A stretch of DNA of 64,000 bases from Chloroflexi bacterium UBA6077 (GCA_002436065.1 DIXP01000092.1:149190-213189), one strand, 5' to 3'; positions 25,019 through 33,527 are shown, counted from the stretch's first letter. Notes: a model not told the origin generated them from the letters alone. Program-made: numbers and translations.

Positions 25019-26329
25019 ATGAGCCAGGAGCCGTTTAGCCTTTCCATCCGACAGCTGGGTGACGTCGGCGCCCACTGGCAGCGGAAGGTGATGCCGCCGG
25101 ACGCTCTCCACTACATCCCGCCCCATGGAGGGGGATGGGGCGTCGTTCGAATGGCCCTGCTGGTGCCGGAGTCGGTGGTCCTCATGGTGGCGCCGGCGGT
25201 CTGCGGCCGGATCAGCGCCCTGCGGGGTCTGCAGGTGGGCTACAGGAAACGGTTCTACCTCTTGGGAGTGACCGAGAGGGATCTGGTAACCGGCCAGTAC
25301 ATGGAGAAGATCTCGGAGGCGGCGGCCGAGATCCTGGCCCATCTCGATCCTAGACCCAGGGTGCTGCTGCTGTGCGCCACCTGTGTCGACGATCTCCTGG
25401 GCTCCGACTACGAAACGAAGGCACGCCAACTGGAGAGGGAGCACGGGCTGTTGGTCAGGGCCATCCACCTGAAGCCGACGGCCGCCGACGGTAAGCGTCC
25501 CTCCGGCCTGGCCACTCAACTGGCTGTATACGACCTGCTGGAGCCATCCGAGGAGCGGGATTCCAGCATCAACGTCATCGGCAGCCCGGCCCCTATCGAG
25601 GAGGGTAGCGAGTTCCACGAGGTGATGGCGGCGGCCGGCATCCAGAAGGTCAGACACATCGCCGCCTGTGCCAACCTGGAGGAGTTCCAGCAGATGAGCC
25701 GGGCCAGGCTCAACCTCCTGGCCAGACCCCTGGCTCGGCTGGCCGTGCAGCATATGGAGGGGAAGCTGGGCATTCCTTACTGCTACACGCCGGTTGCCTA
25801 CAACCTGGAGACCATCGCCCGAAGCTATCGTTTCTTGAGCGAGCGGCTGGGGGTGCCTTTGGCCACGGATCGGTATCGGGAAGAGGCGGAAAGGGCTATC
25901 GATAGCTATCGCAGGGAGTTGGGTCCCCTGACCGTGGCTGTGGGGTCCACCGTCAACGCGGGGCCCTTCGAGCTGGCCCGGGCGCTCACCGAATATGGCT
26001 TAGTCGTCAAGTACGTCTTCACGAACACGGTCCTGGACTACGAGATGGAGCACGTGGAGTGGCTCAAAGAGCGGTTGCCCGACCTGGTGGTGTTCACCAA
26101 CTCCCACACCAGCATGGCGGGCTTTCTCCATTTGGGGCTGCGAGTTGACCTGGCCATGGGGTTCGAGGCTGGATACTACTGCTCCGGAGCCAGGACCGTG
26201 CCCCTCCCGGCCGATACCCAGCCCTACGGCTATCGGGGAGTGGTATGGCTGCTCCGGCAGATGGCCGATGCACTGCAAAATCCCAAGAGCCATCGCCAGG
26301 CGATGTACGAATCCTTTGCCCTGATGTGA
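25019..26329 (+). CDS. NifD-like nitrogenase component 1 superfamily protein
   Basis: 436 residues. The pattern RARLNL..ARPLARLAVQHMEGKLGIPY matches the NifD segment [27 protein letters not shown] (both shortened), but the FeMo-cofactor Cys in VHC is absent. Of the three P-cluster positions, C62 (PAVCGR) and C122 (ATCVDDLLGSD) are kept; the first, in NifD RGC, is replaced near PPHGGG. C119 is an extra neighbour. This fits a NifD/BchN/CfbD-like subunit with a simpler or differently bound cluster and an open cavity for another substrate. AGGAGG overlaps the previous stop. Substrate unknown. Confidence 0.85.
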   Translation: MSQEPFSLSIRQLGDVGAHWQRKVMPPDALHYIPPHGGGWGVVRMALLVPESVVLMVAPAVCGRISALRGLQVGYRKRFYLLGVTERDLVTGQYMEKISEAAAEILAHLDPRPRVLLLCATCVDDLLGSDYETKARQLEREHGLLVRAIHLKPTAADGKRPSGLATQLAVYDLLEPSEERDSSINVIGSPAPIEEGSEFHEVMAAAGIQKVRHIAACANLEEFQQMSRARLNLLARPLARLAVQHMEGKLGIPYCYTPVAYNLETIARSYRFLSERLGVPLATDRYREEAERAIDSYRRELGPLTVAVGSTVNAGPFELARALTEYGLVVKYVFTNTVLDYEMEHVEWLKERLPDLVVFTNSHTSMAGFLHLGLRVDLAMGFEAGYYCSGARTVPLPADTQPYGYRGVVWLLRQMADALQNPKSHRQAMYESFALM

Positions 26330-26341
26330 GGAGGAAGAGAT

Positions 26342-27559
26342 ATGAAAGGTCTTTACCGACTGCTACCTCCCTTTGCCGCCGACATATCGGGCGTCTGCTC
26401 GGCGCTGTTCGAGTTGGGCGGGTTAGTGGTGATCCACGAGCCGGCCTGCTGTACCAGCGCCTTCGCCACGTTCGACGAACCCCGCTGGTACGGCAGCTCC
26501 AGTGCGCTCTACAGCTCGGAGCTGAGAGATGTTCAGGTGGCCTCGGGGGACGATGAGACGTTGCTGCGAAGGATCGAGAGCGCGGCCCGAACCAAGGGGG
26601 GGAAGTTCATCGCCATCGTCGGGAGCCCGGTGCCCATGGCGATGGGGACCGACTACCAGGCGCTGGCCCGCCTCGCCGAGCGGAGAACGGGACTGCCGGC
26701 CTTCGCCTGCGACGTAACCGGCACCGGCTGCTACGACGTTGGGGCCTCCATCGCATTTCTGGAGCTGGCTCGGAACTTCGTGAAGCCGGCGTCACCAGAT
26801 CGAGAGCCATTGGTTAACGTTCTTGGGGCTACACCTCTGGATTTGGGAGGTGATCGTCCCATTCTGAAGCTCACCAGGATGTTGGGGGCTTCCGGCTGCC
26901 GTGTGCTTTCCTGCTGGACGATGGGGTCCAGCCTGGAGTGCATCGCCCAGTCGGCCCGGGCCAGGTTGAATCTGGTACTTTCCCACACCGGGTTGCGGGC
27001 TGCCCGGTATCTGGAGAGCGAGTTCGGGACGCCTTACCTGGTGGGGCTGCCCATCGGCCCCACCCCTGCTCGCAGCTTCATGACGGCGGTGCGATCCCGC
27101 CTGAGGCTAGCCACCAGGTGGGAGTACACGGCCAGGACCGTGGCGGCGGAGGCCGGCGCGGAGAACGCGCTGGTGATCGGGGAGCAGGTGATGGCCAACG
27201 CCATTCGGGATTGCCTTCGGAGTGACCTGGGTGTGGGTAGGGTGACGGTGGCGTCCTTCTTCGATATGGAGGCCGACCTGTTGAAGGAGGGCGACGTAAG
27301 GCTGAAGGACGAGGACTCACTGAGGGCGCTGGTCGGTGAGAGGCAGTACGACCTGGTGGTGGGGGACCCGCTGTTCCGGGATCTGGTGGTGGCCTCACCC
27401 AAGACCCGCTTTGCCTCGTTGCCCCACCTGGCCGTTTCCGGGCAGCTTCATTGGGATGCCGACGTCGATTACCTGGACGAGGCGGGACTAGCTATGTTGC
27501 GCGGCGAGGTGTGCCGAAGCCGGAAGACCAGGAATAAATTCCTGCGGAGGGAGAACTGA
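26342..27559 (+). CDS. NifK-like nitrogenase component 1 superfamily protein
   Basis: 405 residues. Recognisable by the opening PPFAADISGVCSALFEL, the HEPACCTS segment in the place of HGSQGC (C37 aligns with a P-cluster Cys), the GSPVPMAMGTDY segment in the place of TTCMAEVIGDD (Ser instead of Cys), and SARARLNLVLSH..EFGTPY. Two of three usual cluster cysteines are therefore missing. The last third (VIGEQVMAN to PHLAVSGQLHWD) is duplicated at 7428-7853. Likely forms a heteromer with the preceding NifD-like protein. The last base of its stop is the first base of the next start. Confidence 0.83.
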   Translation: MKGLYRLLPPFAADISGVCSALFELGGLVVIHEPACCTSAFATFDEPRWYGSSSALYSSELRDVQVASGDDETLLRRIESAARTKGGKFIAIVGSPVPMAMGTDYQALARLAERRTGLPAFACDVTGTGCYDVGASIAFLELARNFVKPASPDREPLVNVLGATPLDLGGDRPILKLTRMLGASGCRVLSCWTMGSSLECIAQSARARLNLVLSHTGLRAARYLESEFGTPYLVGLPIGPTPARSFMTAVRSRLRLATRWEYTARTVAAEAGAENALVIGEQVMANAIRDCLRSDLGVGRVTVASFFDMEADLLKEGDVRLKDEDSLRALVGERQYDLVVGDPLFRDLVVASPKTRFASLPHLAVSGQLHWDADVDYLDEAGLAMLRGEVCRSRKTRNKFLRREN

Positions 27560-29229
27560 TGAGTAGTATCGATCAACAGAAGACTGCAAGCCGCTTGACG
27601 CGGCGGCGATTCCTTGCCCTGGGCGCGGGGGCTGTGGGTGCATGGGCTCTCGCGGCGTGCTCACCGCAGGCGTCGAATCCTACGGCGGTTCCCGCGAGCA
27701 CGGCGCTGCCCAAGGATCTGAGTCCCACGGTGGGCCCTGCCGGAGGTGTTGTCCAAGTCAAGGCCACGACGGCGCCATCCGGAAGACGGCTCCGGATAGG
27801 TACCAGCTTCTCTGTTTCCACCCTCGATCCCTTTGTCTCGCATCAGTCCCTGGTGTCTTACGGAATAACCCAGACCCTCTTCGCCATCTCTCCGGAGCAG
27901 AAGATCGTACCCTGGATCGCTCAATCCATGGAGAGGAATGGGGACGAGGGCTGGACGGTCAAGATCAATCCGGCGGCAAGGTTCCACAGCGGAAAGGCTA
28001 TCGACGCGAAGGCCGTTCTCAAGGCAATAGAAAGGTGTATGGAACGCGGCGCTGCCATGGCTTCGCTGAAAGGCGCCAAATATGAGGTCGTTGACACTCA
28101 CACCCTGCGCATCGGGACCTCACGCCCCGACCCGTGGCTTCCGACACATTTCGTTAGTTCTAGAAACTTTCCGATCTTTGACGCCGACCTGATTTCGGAG
28201 AAGCCAGATACATCCGACCTCACCCAGAAGGACTTTGGATGTGGACCGTTCAAGGCGGTCAAGTTGACACCAGAAGTGCTCTCTCTGGACGCCGTTCCGG
28301 ACGCCTGGCATGGGGCTTCTAAACTGGCTGGTGTGGACGTACGCTTCATCGTTGACCCCCAGGCACGACTGGCGGCGCTGAAGACGGGTGAGATCGACCT
28401 GATGCTGTATCCGGCCGCTGACTCCGTTGCCCAGATCAAAGCCACTCCGGGATTGCACTTCAAGCTGGCGATGGCGGGCCCCGGACGTACATTCTGGTAC
28501 ATGAATCACAAGAAACCGCCCCTGGACGATGTCAACGTGAGAAAGGCCTGCGCTCTGGGCATCGACCGCAAGCAGATAGCCGAGCAGGTGCTGAATGGCC
28601 TGTACCAGGCATCCGATTCCTGGTATCCATCCTACGTTCCGTGGCGCGTGGCGAATATTCGCACCGACGTAGCCGAGGCCAAGCGGTTGCTGGAACAGAG
28701 TGGCTGGACCATGGGTTCGGATGGGATCCGACGCAAAAGCGACCAGCGTCTTTCCTTCGATTACTACCACTATCCTCAACAGCCGGATTCGAAGGTCATC
28801 GCCGAAGCAATACAGGCACAGCTCAAGCCTCTAGGCATAGATTTGAAGCTCAAGCAGTCCGACGACATTCTCTCCACCTGGCGGGGCAAAACCTACGACA
28901 GCGGCACCACTTTCTACGACATGATGGAGGCCCTGAATCCGGCGGTAAGGTTGGAGCGCACCTTCCGGACCGACGGTTCAGAGAACTACGGGTTTTGGGG
29001 ATCAGCCGAGTTGGACAGCGTGATCGACAAGCTGTCAACTGAGTTCGATACGGAGAGGCAACACGCGCTGCTGAGGGAGGCACAATCGATCCTCGATAGG
29101 GATGTTCCCTTCACCTTTGTGGTTGGCCGCATCTGGCCGAGTGTGACAAACGACGCTTTCGCCAGCTACGAACCGCCCATAGAGAACAATTACTACGCCG
29201 TGGGCAAGGATACGGCACCGGCTGGCTAG
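27559..29229 (+). CDS. Tat-exported lipoprotein, peptide/nickel-family ABC binding protein
   Basis: 556 residues. N-terminal SRLTRRRFLALGAG (twin-arginine motif) followed by a lipobox LAAC near residue 34, so it is exported folded or cofactor-loaded and lipid-anchored outside. Then a low-complexity linker and a DppA/NikA-type binding domain (IGTSFSVSTLDPF, FGCGPFKAVK, LGIDRKQIAEQVL, NYGFWGS). The family carries peptides, nickel, metal chelates or heme. Direct junction with the NifK-like gene and riboswitch control argue for a cobalt- or corrinoid-related ligand here. Tat export is notable, since binding proteins usually use Sec. Confidence 0.88.
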   Translation: MSSIDQQKTASRLTRRRFLALGAGAVGAWALAACSPQASNPTAVPASTALPKDLSPTVGPAGGVVQVKATTAPSGRRLRIGTSFSVSTLDPFVSHQSLVSYGITQTLFAISPEQKIVPWIAQSMERNGDEGWTVKINPAARFHSGKAIDAKAVLKAIERCMERGAAMASLKGAKYEVVDTHTLRIGTSRPDPWLPTHFVSSRNFPIFDADLISEKPDTSDLTQKDFGCGPFKAVKLTPEVLSLDAVPDAWHGASKLAGVDVRFIVDPQARLAALKTGEIDLMLYPAADSVAQIKATPGLHFKLAMAGPGRTFWYMNHKKPPLDDVNVRKACALGIDRKQIAEQVLNGLYQASDSWYPSYVPWRVANIRTDVAEAKRLLEQSGWTMGSDGIRRKSDQRLSFDYYHYPQQPDSKVIAEAIQAQLKPLGIDLKLKQSDDILSTWRGKTYDSGTTFYDMMEALNPAVRLERTFRTDGSENYGFWGSAELDSVIDKLSTEFDTERQHALLREAQSILDRDVPFTFVVGRIWPSVTNDAFASYEPPIENNYYAVGKDTAPAG

Positions 29230-29243
29230 GGGAGCGATTCTAG

Positions 29244-30188
29244 ATGTCGCGAGCGATAGCGAGACTGGTCATGGCCCGGCTGGGGCAGGCGGCGCTGGCG
29301 TTGTTCGGGATGAGCCTGCTGATCTGGGGGTTGATGCCGCTCACGCCGGGGGATCCGGCGGAGCGGACCCTCCTGGCTCGGGGACGGGGGATTCCTCCGA
29401 CCGCGGAGGAGGTCGCCTTCCTCCGCGCGGAGCTGGGGCTGGACCAACCTCTCTACGTGCAGTACGGAGTCTGGGCGAATAACCTTTTGCATGGGAAGCT
29501 GGGGTACAGCTACGTCTCCGGCCAGCCGGTGGAGCGGGAGTTTTATCAGAGGATGGGCGCAACGATGCTGCTGGCGGCCGGAGCCGTCGCCATAGCCCTC
29601 TGCGTTTCCTTTCCCGCGGCCGTTGCCTCGGCTCGTTGGGCTAACGGAGCGCCGGATCATTTCATACGAGTCGTGGCCCTGGCCGGCAGGAGCATGCCCA
29701 GCTTCTGGCTGGGGTTGCTGCTGCTGGATCTCTTCGCCGTTCGTCTGCGGTGGACCTCGGTTCTAGCCAAACCGGATATCGGCGGGCTTCCGCTGCCGGC
29801 GCTCACCCTCTCGGTAGGTATGGCGGCGATGCTAACCCGGCTATTGCGGGCGGGGATCCTGGACGAGATGGGGCGCCGGTACACGCTCGTAGCCCGGGCG
29901 AGGGGTGCAGGAGACTGGCACGTTCTCCTTTGCCACGCGCTGCCCAACGGAGCACTGCCCAGCATCAACGCCATCGCCCTCGGCGTCGGCGGACTCCTGG
30001 GAGGGGCGGCCATCGTGGAGACCATCTTCACCTGGCCCGGCATGGGGCTGTACATCGTCCAGGCCATCGGAGCGCGCGACCTGCCGGTGATACAGGCTTT
30101 CGCGATAATGAGCGCCGCCATATACATAGCCGTCAATCTGCTGGCTGACCTGATTACCCTCACCCTGGACCCCCGACTTCGAGTGTAA
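29244..30188 (+). CDS. ABC importer permease, DppB/NikB type
   Basis: 314 residues, six membrane helices. N-terminal family segment (GMSLLIWGLMPLTPGDPAE), LGLDQPLYVQYGVW, and the ATPase-docking loop YTLVARARGAGDWHVLLCHALPNG (shortened: ARARGAG), followed by ETIFTWPGMGLYIVQAIGARD. Inner membrane channel half of the riboswitch-controlled importer. A 58-base spacer separates it from the next permease. Confidence 0.92.
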   Translation: MSRAIARLVMARLGQAALALFGMSLLIWGLMPLTPGDPAERTLLARGRGIPPTAEEVAFLRAELGLDQPLYVQYGVWANNLLHGKLGYSYVSGQPVEREFYQRMGATMLLAAGAVAIALCVSFPAAVASARWANGAPDHFIRVVALAGRSMPSFWLGLLLLDLFAVRLRWTSVLAKPDIGGLPLPALTLSVGMAAMLTRLLRAGILDEMGRRYTLVARARGAGDWHVLLCHALPNGALPSINAIALGVGGLLGGAAIVETIFTWPGMGLYIVQAIGARDLPVIQAFAIMSAAIYIAVNLLADLITLTLDPRLRV

Positions 30189-30246
30189 AGTTGGGGAATC
30201 GGGGTTCTCGACCCCACGCGCACAACATCGACGTTAGGAGAGCTGA

Positions 30247-31146
30247 ATGGGCGTAGCGACTGCCGAGCCGGTTGTCGCGGCAGCCGGAATTCGGCCTGGA
30301 CTGAAACCCAGGATGTCTACGGTCGAGCATTTGCTCAGGCACCCCTCCGGCAGGGTCGGCCTCTTCGGATTGCTGCTCATCCTGGTGCTGGCGGTGGTGG
30401 GCATTTTCGCCACACCCCACGATCCAAATGCCGCCAACGTGGTGAACAAGCTGGCGTTGCCTAGCTGGGAGCATCCCTTTGGAACGGACTACCTGGGCAG
30501 GGATCTGCTCTCCCGCTCCTGGAATGCGGCGCACCTGTCGCTAGGCTCCGCCTTGATCGTGGTGGTCGGGGTGCTGGGCGTGAGCTTGCTGCTGGGGACC
30601 CTGGCGGGGCTGCTAGGGGGAGTAGTAGACGCCGCGATTATGCGAGTGGCGGATGTGCTTCTCGGGTTGCCATCCCTGATCCTGGCCCTGGCGCTGGTCG
30701 GTCTGCTGGGGCCGAGCCTGCAAACTCTGGTAGCTGCCATGGTCATCGCTCAAGCGCCCTGGTATACACGGGTGCTGCGGGCTATGGTGCTGCGGGAAAG
30801 CACCAAGCCCTACGTGCTGGTGGCCCGAGTTCACGGCGCGGGAGTAGCGAGCGTTATCTGGCGCCACGTGTTGCCCGGGGTGCTGGGCCAGCTCGCCGTC
30901 CTGGCCTCGCTCGACCTGGGCAGCGTGCTTCTCAGCGTGGCAGGGCTCAGCTTCCTCGGGATGGGTGCTCAGCCGCCCGATGCCGAGTGGGGGATGATGC
31001 TGAGTGATGGCCGGATGACCTTTGCCGAGCGTCCCCTGGCGATGATCCTGCCGGGCTCCTGCATCTTCGCCACGGTGATGATGGCCAACCTGCTGGGGGA
31101 TGCCCTGCGCGATCTGCTGGACGTTTCCGCGGGAGGCTCGAAATGA
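30247..31146 (+). CDS. ABC importer permease, DppC/NikC type
   Basis: 299 residues, six helices. Family markers HPFGTDYLGRDLLSR and docking loop VLVARVHGAGVASVIWRHVLP, SFLGMGAQPPDAEWGMML. AGGAGA lies 5 bases before the ATG. The stop overlaps the next gene (ATGA-type). Second channel half of the importer. Confidence 0.92.
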   Translation: MGVATAEPVVAAAGIRPGLKPRMSTVEHLLRHPSGRVGLFGLLLILVLAVVGIFATPHDPNAANVVNKLALPSWEHPFGTDYLGRDLLSRSWNAAHLSLGSALIVVVGVLGVSLLLGTLAGLLGGVVDAAIMRVADVLLGLPSLILALALVGLLGPSLQTLVAAMVIAQAPWYTRVLRAMVLRESTKPYVLVARVHGAGVASVIWRHVLPGVLGQLAVLASLDLGSVLLSVAGLSFLGMGAQPPDAEWGMMLSDGRMTFAERPLAMILPGSCIFATVMMANLLGDALRDLLDVSAGGSK

Positions 31147-32162
31147 ATGGCTCCGTTCTCAGCCTTCGCGATCTGAAGGTGACCTATGCCAATGGGGTGC
31201 ACGCCCTGCGGGGCATCGATCTGGAGATAGGGCGCGGCGAGGCCCTGGCGTTGGTGGGGGAATCCGGCTGCGGAAAGAGCACCCTGGCCACGGCCATCCT
31301 GGGGTTGCTTCCGGCCGGCACGTTGGTTGGCGGTGAGATCCTGCTTCAGGGGCAGCCGGTGGTGGGTGTGGAGGGCTCGAGGCTGCGATCCCTTCGCGGC
31401 CGTCTGGCCGGGTTGGTGATCCAGGACCCGATGGGCAGCTTCAACCCTGTGATGAGGGTGGGGGCTCACGTCATCGAGGCCAGAAGGCTACACGATCGAA
31501 CCAGTTCGGAGAGGGCTCTCTGGCCATGGGCTGCGCGGCTGCTTGACTCTCTGCGCATACCGGAGCCAGAGCGGCGGGCGCGCCACTATCCCCACGAGTG
31601 GAGCGGAGGCATGCTCCAGAGGGCGGCCATAGCCGCCGCCACGGCCAACCATCCGCCGCTGCTAATCGCCGACGAGCCCACGGCATCCCTGGATGGCGAC
31701 CTGGCGGTGGAGGTGATGGAAGGGCTGCGGGAGCGGCAGCTGCGGGAGGGAACGGCCATGCTGTTGGTAACTCACCAGCTGGGCCTGGCAGCCCACGTGG
31801 CGGAGAGGATCGCGGTGATGTACGCCGGGAGGCTGGTGGAGGTAGGGGCAAGCCGGCAGGTTGTCCGAAGCCCTCGCCACCCATACAGTCGGGCGCTGCT
31901 GGCGGCCCTTCCGAGGCCCGGGCGAGGTCTGCCGGAGCCGCTGGAGGGGGAGGTTCCGTCTCTTGTGTCCCCTCCCCTAGGGTGTGCCTTTGCAGGCCGC
32001 TGCCCCATAGCCGAGGGAGGCTGCGGCCAGGGCGAGCCGCCTGAATTGATGGATGGTTTGGCCTGCCCGGTGGTGCGCCGGCAACTGGTAGGAGATCGGC
32101 CTGGCTGCGCCCGCTCCCGTGATTGGGATGTGAGCGGGAAACGAGGGCGCTTACATGGATAG
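31143..32162 (+). CDS. ABC importer ATPase, DppD/NikD type
   Basis: 339 residues. Walker A GESGCGKST, Q-loop IQDPMGSFNP, signature WSGGMLQRAAIAAA, Walker B LLIADEPTASLD, H-loop VTHQ. The C-terminal oligopeptide-transporter extension is present with its cysteine pattern GCAFAGRCPIAEGGCG ... CPVV, which in relatives binds a [4Fe-4S] cluster. Hydrolyses ATP to drive the importer. Overlaps the next gene by 8 bases. Confidence 0.92.
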   Translation: MNGSVLSLRDLKVTYANGVHALRGIDLEIGRGEALALVGESGCGKSTLATAILGLLPAGTLVGGEILLQGQPVVGVEGSRLRSLRGRLAGLVIQDPMGSFNPVMRVGAHVIEARRLHDRTSSERALWPWAARLLDSLRIPEPERRARHYPHEWSGGMLQRAAIAAATANHPPLLIADEPTASLDGDLAVEVMEGLRERQLREGTAMLLVTHQLGLAAHVAERIAVMYAGRLVEVGASRQVVRSPRHPYSRALLAALPRPGRGLPEPLEGEVPSLVSPPLGCAFAGRCPIAEGGCGQGEPPELMDGLACPVVRRQLVGDRPGCARSRDWDVSGKRGRLHG

Positions 32163-32880
32163 CTCTCTTCTCTTGCTGCATGCGGTCACTGTTCGCTATG
32201 GGCGGACGGCGGCGCTGGATGGGTTGGATCTGAAGCTGTCAGCGGGCGAGCGAGTGGCCGTGGTCGGACCTTCAGGGAGCGGGAAGACAACTCTCCTCGC
32301 GGTGGCTGCGGGTCTTCGCCGGCAGATGGCAGGTCGGGTGGAAAGGCTCTCTGGCTCGCGGGTTGGGATCCTGCTGCAGGACCCCGTGGCCTCCCTCGAC
32401 CCCCGGTGGACAGTTGAGCGGATCGTGGAGGAGCCGCTGGTGGATCTGCGGCCGAGATCTGCTCCCCCACACCGCCGGGCGGCGGTTGTGGAGGCGCTGG
32501 AAAGCGTCGGGCTCGGGGGCTTGGACCGCGCGCGAGTTGCCTCGGAGCTCAGCGTCGGACAGTGCCAGCGGGTGGCGCTGGCCCGGGCGCTGGTGGCAAG
32601 GCCGGGGCTACTGCTGGCCGACGAGCCCACAAGCGCGCTGGATCCCAGCGTGGCGGCCTCCGTGCTGCGTCTGCTCGACAGACAGCTCACCGCCACCAAC
32701 GCTGCGCTGCTGGCGGTGAGCCACGACCTGCTCAGCTTCGCGCCATTGGTTCAGAGGGTCATTGTCCTGGACAGGGGAAGGGTAGTGGAGGACGGGTCGC
32801 CCGACCGGTTGCTGCGGGCGCCGAAGCACCCTGTGACGGTTCGGCTGGTCGAGACTGCTCACAGGATGGTGGTGGGGTAG
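32155..32880 (+). CDS. ABC importer ATPase, DppF/NikE type
   Basis: 241 residues. Walker A GPSGSGKTT, Q-loop LQDPVASLDPR, signature LSVGQCQRVALARAL (VGQ in place of GGQ), Walker B LLLADEPTSALD, H-loop VSHD. Lacks the cysteine extension of its partner and is shorter than most DppF proteins. Last gene of the riboswitch operon; 40 bases after it begins the regulator promoter. Confidence 0.9.
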   Translation: MDSSLLLLHAVTVRYGRTAALDGLDLKLSAGERVAVVGPSGSGKTTLLAVAAGLRRQMAGRVERLSGSRVGILLQDPVASLDPRWTVERIVEEPLVDLRPRSAPPHRRAAVVEALESVGLGGLDRARVASELSVGQCQRVALARALVARPGLLLADEPTSALDPSVAASVLRLLDRQLTATNAALLAVSHDLLSFAPLVQRVIVLDRGRVVEDGSPDRLLRAPKHPVTVRLVETAHRMVVG

Positions 32881-32920
32881 CCAGGCCGAGTCGAAGTCAC
32901 TTTCAGGGCAATGCGGTCCC

Positions 32921-32975
32921 TTGATACGGACTGCGCTCCCATGTATGATTGCACGCGCCTGCAACTTGGTTGCAA
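32921..32975 (+). promoter_or_regulatory. Promoter and Nur-type box of the Fur-family regulator
   Basis: TTGATA (32921-32926), 17 bases, TATGAT (32944-32949), a strong promoter. Around +4 lies CTGCAA-CTTGG-TTGCAA (32959-32975), matching the Streptomyces Nur consensus tTGCaa-N5-ttGCAA. The position over the start site predicts autorepression by the metal-bound regulator encoded at 33009. Confidence 0.65.
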
Positions 32976-33008
32976 TCTTAAAATCGTCAACGAGGTCTTG
33001 GTGAATTC

Positions 33009-33491
33009 ATGTGCCAGGTGTCGTCGACCGAGACAACCGAGACGGTTCCGGCGGAGCAGTCCTCGGCGGAACATAGGAGATTCGTCGTGGCTCTTAGGGG
33101 AGCTGGTCACACAGCGACCAGCCAGCGACTCGCCGTGGCCAGAGCCCTCTGCGAAACGAGAGGGCATGTCTGCGTCGAACACATTCTCGCCTGGGTGCGC
33201 GAGCACCATCCACATCTTCAAATGAACAAGACCACCGTTTACCGAGCCCTCGACCTGTTCCTTCACTTGGGTCTAGTCAGAGAGATACGTTACGGCGGAG
33301 AGCGTGCCCAGTACGAGCTGACTTCGCGAGGTAACCACATCCACCTGGTCTGCTCCATCTGTGGCGGGCTTCTTGAACTTGACTGTGATGTGGCGATGGA
33401 GCTACGCCGGGAGGCGCAGCTTCGCCAGGGTTTCGTGATCGATCTGCGGACGGTCCCTCTCTATGGGATTTGCGCTGCGTGTAGGCGGTGA
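33009..33491 (+). CDS. Fur-family metal regulator, Nur-like
   Basis: 160 residues. Winged helix (about 28-95, TSQRLAVARALCE, MNKTTVYRALDLF), then the dimerisation domain with the metal-site sequence NHIHLVCSICGG and two CxxC zinc pairs (CSIC, CAAC). The family covers Fur, Zur, PerR, Mur and Nur; sequence alone does not name the metal. Nickel is suggested by the Nur-type boxes at 32959 and 33511 and by position between two nickel/peptide-family importers. Nur in Streptomyces represses a nikABCDE-type importer. Confidence 0.85.
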   Translation: MCQVSSTETTETVPAEQSSAEHRRFVVALRGAGHTATSQRLAVARALCETRGHVCVEHILAWVREHHPHLQMNKTTVYRALDLFLHLGLVREIRYGGERAQYELTSRGNHIHLVCSICGGLLELDCDVAMELRREAQLRQGFVIDLRTVPLYGICAACRR

Positions 33492-33510
33492 CTATTTTGT
33501 TGGGGTTAGA

Positions 33511-33527
33511 TTGCAACCGAGTTGCGA
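33511..33527. promoter_or_regulatory. Second Nur-type box, before the second importer operon
   Basis: TTGCAA-CCGAG-TTGCGA, one base from a perfect inverted repeat, with the same 6-5-6 layout as the box at 32959. It is 20 bases after the regulator gene and 85 bases before the next operon start, so it should control that operon. A clear promoter next to it was not found. Confidence 0.6.

Noticed and set aside
24218..25753. Long open frame of over 500 codons on the minus strand across the NifH- and NifD-like genes
   Set aside because: It mirrors strongly conserved plus-strand genes with family motifs; its own translation has no recognisable domain and is rich in His, Gln and Arg as expected of an antisense frame in high-GC DNA.
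24263..27559. True nitrogenase (nitrogen fixation)
   Set aside because: No FeMo-cofactor cysteine in the NifD-like protein, incomplete P-cluster ligands, short NifH, and no nifE, nifN or nifB genes.
24263..27559. Coenzyme F430 synthesis (CfbCD) supported by the nickel importer
   Set aside because: CfbD works as a homodimer, and no cfbA, cfbB, cfbE or methyl-coenzyme M reductase gene is here; control is by cobalamin, not nickel. Kept only as a distant analogy.
24263..27559. Dark-operative protochlorophyllide or chlorin reductase (BchLNB, BchXYZ)
   Set aside because: No other bacteriochlorophyll gene in the window and the operon is tied to an importer and a B12 riboswitch.
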